Source of the DNA: Vitis vinifera
Taxonomy: Eukaryota; Streptophyta; Magnoliopsida; Vitales; Vitaceae
Length of the DNA stretch: 64,000 bases
NCBI RefSeq assembly: GCF_030704535.1
Contig: NC_081823.1
Span: 25,970,001 to 26,034,000, forward strand
Reading direction: 5' to 3'
Made by a program: the position numbers and the translations under genes. The notes under the pieces are model-generated. The model was not told where the DNA came from. It searched no databases and saw nothing but the letters and a program-made list of their open reading frames with translations. How positions within the stretch are numbered: the stretch's first letter is position 1; each line of letters opens with the position of its first letter. Of this stretch, positions 26,322 through 34,783 are shown in pieces.

Positions 26322-27748
26322 TGTAATGACCGGGTATTTTATGACACGTTAGCATTTTTAGTTTGAAAAGTCTTATTTTGTGTGATGGTTGAAAAATCAA
26401 AAAGAAAAGTGTTTGGAGAACACGTGTCAATTTCGGATTGGTGAATTTCGTTTTATTGTGTCGGTCAATTAAACGAGTTGAAATTTTATGTCATGTCAGC
26501 CTTAGGATAGAAAATTTCTTAGGATTTTAGAAATTGGAAATTTCCAGGAACAAAAAACGAAAACGAAAATGAAAAATAAATAAATTAAGATTAATTAAGA
26601 AAAATAAGTAAATTAATTAAATTAAATTGATGAATAATAAAATCGAGAAAATTAGTTTTAGATTGGTGGTAATAAATAAATTTGTATGTTAAAAAAAATG
26701 AATTGAAAATCAAATAAAACAATTAGAATAAAGAAAATAAAAGAAATAAAATAAATATATTCAATGGGCTTTGAATATTGGTTGTTAAGGTAATGGGTTG
26801 TAAAAGAAAAAAAAATATATATATATGAAATAGATTGGGCTGGTGGTAGGAAGCCTTTGTTGTTAAAAAGAAAGGAATTGAGTTGGGCTTGGATATGGGC
26901 TTAAGTGGCTGTCATGTGAAGTGGACTGTTAAAAAAAAAAAAGGAAAAAAGAGGAGAAGTGGAAAACTGCAGCACGCACGCGAGGGTAGTGAGAGAGAGA
27001 AAGGCTACTGTGGAATTAGGGCACTCGCCGGATTTTTGACCGGCCGTTTGGACGGCCAAACGATCTCCGTTTCGGCCCAAATTCGGAGAAAGTACTCTAT
27101 TCGACTAGAGGAACAAGCCTACGGTGGCCGATTTCGTTTTTAACGGCCAAATTTTCAGATCTGAGGTAGGGGACCCTAACCCTAAAACTTAAATTTTTAT
27201 GTTTTTCCCTTGAAAAAAAATTGTAAATCCAGAGTTCTAGTGGGATGAATATTTATGAGAATTTGGGATATTATAGTTTATGAGAATTCTAGTGAGATGT
27301 ATATAAAAAAAAAAAAATCCAGAGTTCTAGTGGGATGAATATTTACAATTTTTTTTCAAGGGAAAAACATAAAAATTTAAGTTTTAGGGTTAGGGTCCCC
27401 TACCTCAGATCTGAAAATTTGGCCGTTAAAAACGAAATCGGCCACCATAGGCTTGTTCCTCTAGTCGAATAGAGTACTTCCTCCGAATTTGGGCCGAAAC
27501 GGAGATCGTTTGGCCGTCCAAACGGCCAGTCAAAAATCCGGTGAGTGCCCTAATTCCACAGTAGCCTTTCTCTCTCTCACTGCCCCCGCGTGCGTGCTGC
27601 AGTTTTCCACTTCTCCTCTTTTTTTTCTTTTTTTTTTTAACAGCCCACTTCACATGGTAGCCACTTAAGCTCATATCCAAGCCCAACTCAATTTCTTTCT
27701 TTTTAACAACAAAGACTTCCTACCACCAGCCCATATCTAAGCCCAATC

Positions 27749-27780
<32 letters not shown>

Positions 27781-28288
27781 TTTTCTTTTACAACCCATTA
27801 CCTTAACAACCAATATTCAAAGCCCATTGAATATATTTATTTTATTTATTTTCTTTTCTTTTCTTTTGTTTATTCTAATTGTTTTATTTGATTTCCAATT
27901 CATTTTTTTAACATACAAATTTATTTATTACCACCAATCTAAAACTAATTTTCTCAATTTTATTATTCATCAATTTAATTTAATTAATTTACTTATTTTT
28001 CTTAATTAATTTTAATTAATCTTAATTTATTTATTTTTCATTTTCGTTTTCGTTTTTCGTTCCCGAAAATTTACAATTTCTAAAATCCTAAGAAATTTTC
28101 TATCCTAAGGCTGACATGACATAAAATTTCAACTCGTTTAATTGACTGACACAATAAAACAAAATTCACCAATCCGAAATTAACACGTGTTCTCCAAACA
28201 CTTTTCTTTTTGACTTTTCAACCATCACACAAAATAAGACTTTTCAAACTAAAAATGCTAACGTGTTATAAAATACCCGGTCATTACA
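26322..28288. repeat. 3' LTR of element B: 1,967-bp near-palindrome (LTR2)
   Basis: Left arm 26322-27227 and right arm about 27342-28288 are reverse complements over more than 900 bp, with scattered mismatches and length changes in poly-A and TA runs (TA run at 27757-27780). The 115-bp centre holds two direct copies of a 28-bp unit beginning tccagagttctag (27229 and 27318). Ends are TGTAATGACC and GGTCATTACA. The mirrored 86-codon frames at 26883-27143 and 27426-27686 are a by-product of the palindrome. Polypurine tract position and TG...CA ends show this is the whole LTR, not two elements head to head. Confidence 0.8.
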
Positions 28289-29275
28289 GTAACTCTATTC
28301 AACTTCCTATAGTCAATACACAACCTCAATGTGTCATCTTTCTTCTTCACAAACAACACTAGGGCTCCCCATGGCGATGTACTTGGATGAATAACATTCT
28401 TACTCAACAATTCCTCCAACTGAGTTTTCAATTCCTTCAACTCAAGAGGGGCCATCCTATAAGGGGATATTGAAATAGGATCCGTTCTTGGGTATACTTT
28501 AATAGAAAAATCAAACTCTATGTGGTGGTAAACCCGGTAACTCATCTGGGAATACATCCTGAAACTTTCTCACCACCGGAATTTTTGTACTGTCCTTTTG
28601 GGTTTTCTCCTTACTACGAAGGCAAGCTAGGAAATTTATTGATCTATTCCTCAACACGTACTGATAGCATGGATTGGATTGCGAAAAAGGCAAACTAACA
28701 CACTTCCCTCCAACAAAGCAAACCTCAAATCCATCTGGCAAACAAAATATTATCCTATGACGATGACAATCAATAAGCACTCTATACACCGTCAACCAAT
28801 CCATTCCTAAGATAACATCATAACCAGTCATATCCAAAATCCTCAAATCCACCTTAAGTGCTTTATCCACCAAGGTAATAATGCATCCATTGCATATTCT
28901 ATCAACTCTAGAATTCATACCCATAGGGGACTCGATAAGTAACAGATTTTCTACCCTCTTCGTTTTCAACCCCAATGCATTAGCACAAGATGCAGAAATG
29001 AAAGAATGAGTTGCACCAGTATCAAACAAAACACGCACCCAAGTAATATATACCAAAATCATACCTTCCACCAAAAGGGCGTCCTCCTCTGGCTCTGTTT
29101 GGGTCAAGACAAAAATTCTTCCTGCTACCTGCCTTCCCCTACCTCTAGCATTCAACCCTTGAGAAGAACAGGTTTGACTACTCATAGTAGCTGTCCTGGT
29201 TCCCTGCGCTGTTGGGGATAATTGTGGCATCTGGTAGTAAGGCAATTGAAACTGAGGGGGCTGGAAAGACACTAC
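28289..29275 (-). pseudogene. Element A protease and N-terminal reverse transcriptase
   Basis: Minus strand: a retropepsin-type protease with LFDTGATHSFI and ILGMDWL, followed by the linker FCLPDGFEVCFVGGKCVSL and, after a one-base shift near 28530, the RT start ([26 protein letters not shown]). It ends at the insertion point of element B. The shift at the PGLPPHR motif and other changes show decay. It is an inverted, diverged copy of 23181-23660. Confidence 0.85.
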
Positions 29276-30328
29276 TGGCTGTTGCTGAGAACTTCCCTAA
29301 GACTGAGGTTGAGCCTACTGTACATTCCGCAATGGGCAAGCCCTCCATAAGTGGTCTCCCACTCCACAACCATAACATACTCTATTAGTAGCCACCCTTT
29401 GAGCACTCTGCTCACCTCATGCATAGAATGAGGAATGCCTCTCAGACTGTTGAGTCCTTTGTCTCTGCTGCGGGCCCTAAGATCTCCCCTGAGAACTTTC
29501 CACCATTCTTTGTTTCCCTTTTCTATCCCCCCTTTGCTCCCGAATTTGGTTGGTCTCCTCAATATCCTGTTCCACCAACAAAGCCCTCTTAACCAACTCA
29601 GAATAATCCCTTATTGCCAGTGGGACTAATCTGTTCCTAATAGCAGGCCTCAACCCCTGCTAGAACCTCCTAGCCTTTTCTCCTTCCTCACTGATCATCC
29701 CCAAAGCAAAACAAGACAACTCTGAGAAACGTGACTCATACTCCAGCACCGACATGGTTCCTTGGATGAGGTGCTCAAACTCCATCCTCTTGGCATGCTT
29801 AGCCACCTCCCCAAAATACTTGCCTATGAAGATTCTCTCAAATACCTCCCAGGTCATAACCTCAGTGTCATACACCCTTTTCATTGATTCCCACCAGAAA
29901 TCAGCTTTATCAACAAGCATATATGTTGCCAGACCTATCCTTCTTTCCTCAGGTATGTCCAGTCCCACCAGAATTCTTCTCATCCTCCTCAACCAATGCT
30001 CAGCTGCTTTAGTACTGGGCTCTCCATTAAAAGATGGAGGTTGCATCACCATGAACCTCTTCATTGCTTCCATTTGGCTCATTGTTGGCCTTTCAGTGCG
30101 GCTCCTCCTATGTGAGTGGCCTAAATCCTCATGGCCCTGGGTACCTCCTGATCTCCTAGAGTCCTGACCTCTCATCGACTGAACAATCTCTCTCAACTCC
30201 CTTCTTACTTCTCGGAGTAGTTCTTCTCTTAGTTCTTCTCTTACCGACTCCAACTCCTCATTTCTCTCAGATCTTCCTCTTCTGGTCCTTCCCGCCATTT
30301 CAAATTTAACAATCCCTAATTCAACCAC
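29276..30328 (-). pseudogene. Element A gag with CCHC zinc knuckle
   Basis: The ATG-started frame 30328-29660 (222 codons) has a highly charged coiled-coil-like N terminus rich in EELREE, then the gag core (MQPPSFNGEPSTKAAEHWL, VDKADFWWES, VLEYESRFSELS). A stop ends it just after EKARRF where the family continues. Further on, a different frame carries the zinc knuckle CYGCGVGDHLWRAC (about 29384-29343). So gag is broken by at least one stop and one frameshift. Confidence 0.85.
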
Positions 30329-30615
30329 ATTACCAAGGTGAGCAAAATAAATTCACATGTCCCCATTTAACAACCTCAACAACTATCAAAACTTTCACTT
30401 TCCTACAATCACAATACATAACTCAACATAATTAACATCATCATGTTCTTATTATCATCTACAAGAACCATCACAAGGCTTTTCAAACATCAAGAATCAA
30501 CAATTAACTAATTTATTTAATAATAAACTCATTAACTAACACATTCAGAAAATCATATCATAACATTACAATACACACAACACCCACAAACATTGACCCC
30601 AAGGTATTATTGCAA

Positions 30616-30632
30616 CCTTGGCTCTGATACCA
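30616..30632 (-). other. Primer-binding site of element A
   Basis: The minus strand reads TGGTATCAGAGCCAAGG, complementary to the 3' end of initiator-Met tRNA, three bases after the LTR end at 30636. It sets the orientation of element A and the inner LTR border. Confidence 0.85.
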
Positions 30633-30635
30633 CGC

Positions 30636-31008
30636 TGTCACGACCCAAATTCCGGGTGACCCAAAATTTGGCCCGTGACCCCAGGTCAAAGGTTTGACCC
30701 TAAGGGTTTCTCTTATTCCACGTTGGCAGTCAACTAAAACACTCTGAATTGATTTGATTAAAGGGATTTTTATGAAATTTTATTTTGGAATGCAATGATG
30801 TTTATTAAATCTTGATGTGTTTGAATAAAGTTTGAAATATTGTTAGTTGGTGAAAACCTAGTGGGACTTATATGTGAAAAATAAAAATAAAAAAATTCAG
30901 AGCGTTTTAGTTGACTGCCAACGTGGAATGAGAGAAACCCTTAGGGTCAAACCTTTGACCTGGGGTCACGGGCCAAATTTTGGGTCGCCCGGAATTTGGG
31001 TCGTGACA
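30636..31008. repeat. 5' LTR of element A: 373-bp hairpin LTR (LTR1)
   Basis: Left arm 30636-30750 and right arm 30894-31008 are inverted repeats of 115 bp with about three mismatches, around a 143-bp loop. Both outer ends read TGTCACGACCC in their own direction. The loop has, on the plus strand, cctagtgggacttatatg before an A/T-rich run and ttcagag. On the minus strand this is a catataagtcccactagg promoter-like motif. The inner end abuts the primer-binding site, which proves it is a true LTR. Confidence 0.8.
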
Positions 31009-31084
31009 ATTCATGTACTAAGAAACCTAAGAATACCAATTTTTTTTCACCTTTATCAATTAATGAAGAATATTTGTTATTAGC

Positions 31085-31375
31085 ATTAACTTACAACTTG
31101 GAGAACATAATACCAACTCTTTCACTACATAACTTGAAGAATGTTAAACTGGTTCTTTCACTACATGTACAACTTGAAGAATATAATACCAGTTCTTTCT
31201 CTACATGTACAACTTCGAGAATGTAATACCAACTTTTTCACTATATTTACAAACAAATTGAGAATGTAATGTCAGCTCTTTCATTACATCTATAAAAAGC
31301 TGAGAATGTAATATCAGCTTTTTCATTACATCTATAAAAAGTTGAGAATACAATATAAGCTCTTTCATTATATCT
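31085..31375. repeat. Degenerate minisatellite, copy 2
   Basis: Roughly seven imperfect units of 40-50 bp, each with tctttcactac or tctttcattac and a gagaatgtaata-type motif. It has more units and more regular spacing than copy 1 at 12660-12935. Confidence 0.55.
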
Positions 31376-31377
31376 AT

Positions 31378-31565
31378 ATGGTCATTGCTGCAATGTGAAG
31401 AGTTGTCTTATTATCATCTTTGATCCTAAAGTATATTATCTGCTTATATGAGTTTTCAAAAAATTATCTCACTATAATGATATTCCCAACATAAGCAGCA
31501 CAATGAAATGTAGACCACCCATTTTCATCCACTTCTTTCATTAGAGCTTCTCCCTATCTTAGCAT
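31378..31565 (-). pseudogene. Ankyrin-repeat fragment, copy 2
   Basis: Minus-strand reading EVDENGWSTFHCAAYVGN, then IIIVR followed by a stop, then KDDNKTTLHIAA. It is the same fragment as at 12945-13140, here with an in-frame stop in the second helix, so copy 2 is more decayed. Confidence 0.6.
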
Positions 31566-32347
31566 GTTGTTTATCATTTCTAAAGAAATAAAAAATAACA
31601 AAAAGAAAGTGTTAGAAAATTAAAAAAAAAAAAAAAAAACACCTATTCTACTAGTGAATCCTATCATTTTATGTCCAAATTTCCCTCACATTTTATCATG
31701 CATTTGAGGAAAGGGACAATCACTACTTATGATTCCTAGTAAGTGAAATAATCATTAGAACTCAATATGATTTAGGGACTTTAGCCTAGAAATGCATGAA
31801 ATTTATACTCTTGTAAAATGCTCAAGCAACTATTTTACAAATTCTTTATAGCAAGAACAATATTGAAAAGACATCCCCAAAAGTTTTTCAAATAATATTT
31901 ACCCATTTTATTTTGTGAGATTTCTAGATTTATACTTTAAAAATTCTTTAACCCTCACTTAATAAGGACAAAGATGATAAATTATTTAGAAAGGGTTTTA
32001 TGATTTTTAATAATAATAAAAGAGAACATATAGGTTTGAGATATGAACAAACTCACATTAACACTACCATTGGGGTGTTTTTCAAATGCCAATATTCCTT
32101 TGAACAAAGACAAAAGACCAAAAGAGTTTCTACTTCTAGGCTCGAGAAAGCTATAAGGAGATGGAAAATTGAACATGGCCAAGAACAACACTTACAACAA
32201 ATTTATAGGTCATCTGCCAAATGTGCATCTCAATTCAAATTTTATTATGATTATTACTATTACTAATATTGATAATAATGTTTTGTAAATACAAATACAT
32301 TATATGAAATTATAAAGCATTATTCCCCTTAACACAATCATACATAC

Positions 32348-33382
32348 CTTTTTCCGACTCCACTCATGCCATAGTATTTCTCACTTGTAAAAAGCAAACC
32401 TAAATTAAAAAATTAAAGAAAAAGAAGGATAAATATTTAATCTTGATTATGATACAAAGGACTAGGGTTTTAAAATATCACTTGATATTTTACCCTCACA
32501 ATGCTATCATTTGTGTTCTCATACATCGAACAAAATGTATTTATTGAAAGGCCAATGAAAAACAACATTGCAATCCATGCATTTTAATTGACAAAAATAA
32601 GTAGGTATCATAGAAATTAGATAATTTCAACCTTAAGAAAGTAAAAAAATAAAAAATAAAAAATGGAATCCTTTCCTATTGGCTGCAAAGAAAAGTTAAG
32701 AAATTGAAAAAAATCTTCATTCAGAGAAGCCTCATGAAATCCACGTGAATTACCATCAATTTTAATTTTAAAAACAATAATAGAAGTGAGAAAAATAAAT
32801 GGATTTAAAAATGAAGGCACATAAACCAACACTAATGAAGGCATGCCGCATGTTCTTTCATTTTTTAAAATTTACATAAACTTTCTTTATTGTCAAATTT
32901 AAAAATAAATAAATGAATTACATTATTTTTAAAATCTCAAATAATTATTATAATATTTCAGTTCTTCATTTTTTTTTTAAAAGAAAACATACATTTTAAT
33001 TCACTTTAAAATGAACAAAATACAATAAAAATTATTTTTTTAAAACCCAATTATTAAAATAATTATGGTTTATTTTTCATTACATATATAAATTTCCTAT
33101 TCACAACATATAAATTATAAAAATGAACACCATCTATGAACAAATCCCCGATCCAGTATACAAATTATTTCCCAATTTCAGATCACGCAGTTTCTTGAAC
33201 CATAGAGGAAATTTTCATCCACAGATGCAGAATTTCGTTGTCTTAGAAACTTAGGTAAAGCCAAGGAAAAGTATTCATGAATCGAATCAGTGCAAATCAA
33301 AAGAAAGTAGCGTAAAATACTGACCGAAGATCGAGTAGAATAGGAGAAGAAACAGAGCTGTGAAGAGGTAAGACGACGACAT
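32348..33382 (-). CDS. Putative small secreted-protein gene, exons 1-2 (copy 2)
   Basis: ATG at 33382-33380 starts MSSSYLFTALFLLLFYSIFG, a signal-peptide-like segment, followed by the same possible gtcagt donor as copy 1. Exon 2 (32399-32348, 52 nt) reads in phase LLFTSEKYYGMSGVGKR with intact splice sites. Differences from copy 1 are substitutions that keep the frame, which hints at past coding constraint. No downstream exon could be fixed, and no function is proposed. Confidence 0.4.
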
Positions 33383-33565
33383 GATGGAGATGATCTACGG
33401 CGGCTTCCGAAGGAGCAACCCCAAATTTTAGGTTATATAGGCGACCATATGTAATGAAATTACTCCTTTATCGACCCTGGCCAAAGGGAACATTCGGGGT
33501 ACTTTAGTCATTTCTAAATTCCCTTTTACGGATGATTTTAAATACGAATTAAGTGCTTAAAAAGA

Positions 33566-34600
33566 TTTGTTGGTATTTGATAAATCAACTTAATTATTTA
33601 ATATGATTCAATAGCTTAATTTAAGTCATTAAATAAATTAATCATATTTGATAAAATAATTTAACATTATAATTTAAAATTATTTTTAACTTTAAGTATT
33701 AAGTCAAAATAGTTAACTTATATTTAATGTGAAATCTTTTTTGTTTTATTTGCTCACACTCATAAAAATATATTCTAAATTTATGATTTTACATTCATTA
33801 CTCATTTTTTATAATAAATATTTATTTTCATTTGTATTATATTATTTACTTTTTTATTATAAACAAATTATTATATATTTAAATGAAAAAATGGTAAATT
33901 TAAACTTGAATTGAAATTACATAAAGATATTATATTACATTATAGTATATAAAAATAATTCATTAATACAATAACGTATGAAAAAGTGTTAATCCTCATT
34001 TAACTAATAATGAAAATAAAAAAAGTTTAACCATGTTAGGAAACTAGTTCAAACAACGATTTTTATTATTTGTTGTGATTTATAATTACTTAATATTGAA
34101 TATGTTTATTGTTATTAGATTATGGTTAAATTAATTTTTAGATGTATCTATTATTTTTTAATTAAAAATTTTAAATATATTTTTTACTTCACACCCAAAT
34201 TGGTTTTAAATGACTTTAAAAATGGATTTAAGATGTAAATTGGTTAGCATTCAACCCATCATCCATTGGTCGGGTTGGTTCGATTTTCATTAAAAGGCCG
34301 GTTCAATTTTGATTCAAGCATAAATCCTCGGCCAAGTATTTTCTGCTAAAGTCGAGGCAGCCAAACTTGTTACACCCTGCCATGCGCTACATTCCAAAGA
34401 AGCCCAACAGGGTTGGGTCAAGATGGGCTCAAAAAATTGCTGCAGCCCAAACAGGAGTCCATCCCCAACAATGGTCTTGGGATTTTACTGACCAAAGGGT
34501 TTGCTTTCTGCTTCAACTATAGTATAAGAGTGGCCCAAAAGCATACTCCATTTCTTCAAAGGTAAAGTATGTACAACACATTATTAATGCAGAATGCAGC
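33566..34600. other. Intergenic region upstream of the NLR
   Basis: 33566-34200 is A+T-rich, with motifs like those at 15.3-15.8 kb. 34200-34500 is more G/C-rich (gtcgggttggttcgattttc, aagcccaacagggttgggtc) and non-coding. No transposon end was recognised. Confidence 0.3.
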
Positions 34601-34605
34601 TTTCT

Positions 34606-34739
34606 TTGACTGTTTGTAGCTTTCTTCAAATGTAAAGGTAAAGTAGCTTTCTTCAAAGAATAAACATAAAAAATATCTTCCACGCTAAGGAGGAGCAATT
34701 GACTTCGATAGACTTGTCGCCAATTTCTCCAGTTTGACC
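34606..34739 (+). promoter_or_regulatory. Cluster of three W-box cores upstream of the NLR
   Basis: TTGACT at 34606-34611, TTGACT at 34699-34704 and TTGACC at 34734-34739 lie 45-180 bp before the NLR start codon. TTGAC[CT] is the core bound by WRKY factors, which commonly drive defence genes. The last two may fall in the 5' leader. Occupancy is inference; the short motif also occurs by chance. Confidence 0.4.
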
Positions 34740-34783
34740 GATCTGCCATTTCCTGCCTTCTTCTACATCAGGAGGAAGAAGCC

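Larger units (their letters stand above)
23094..28288 (+). mobile_element. Element B: Tekay-type chromovirus nested in element A, internally deleted
   Basis: A 5,195-bp unit that begins TGTCACGACC and ends GGTCATTACA. It is flanked by ataac (23089-23093) and gtaac (28289-28293), a 5-bp duplication with one mismatch. B's own pol shows the uninterrupted version of the site. Order: 90 bp of LTR, pol with gag deleted, polypurine tract, then a 1,967-bp palindromic LTR. The 5' and 3' LTR arms are not alike, which is abnormal for an LTR element. Confidence 0.8.
22730..31008 (-). mobile_element. Element A: Tekay-type chromovirus, minus strand, 3'-truncated, host of element B
   Basis: Reading the minus strand: 5' LTR (31008-30636), primer-binding site (30632-30616), gag (30328-29660), zinc knuckle (about 29384-29343), protease and start of RT (29272-28289), interruption by element B (28288-23094), then continuing RT (23097-22730), where it breaks off after an HQL motif. 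RNase H, integrase, chromodomain and 3' LTR are missing. The clade call comes from the close match of its gag-pol to element B, which has the chromodomain. Its outer flank attca (31009-31013) is present once in the empty paralogous site at 12573-12577, so it inserted after the block duplication. Confidence 0.8.
31009..33565 (-). repeat. Duplicated block, copy 2 (paralogous to 12573-14990)
   Basis: Collinear with copy 1. It contains a minisatellite (31085-31375), an ankyrin fragment (31378-31565), a 52-nt exon (32399-32348) and a signal-peptide exon (33382 down). Its left border is the outer end of the LTR of element A, so the part of the block matching sequence left of 12573 is missing or displaced. 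Confidence 0.75.

Noticed and set aside
26883..27686. Two mirrored 86-codon frames as genes
   Set aside because: They lie in the opposite arms of the palindromic LTR and are each other's mirror; a polylysine run and simple sequence make coding unlikely.
26322..28288. Two elements inserted tail-to-tail rather than one palindromic LTR
   Set aside because: A target duplication flanks the whole 23094-28288 unit and no polypurine tract or pol adjoins the right arm at 28288, where RT of A follows at once.
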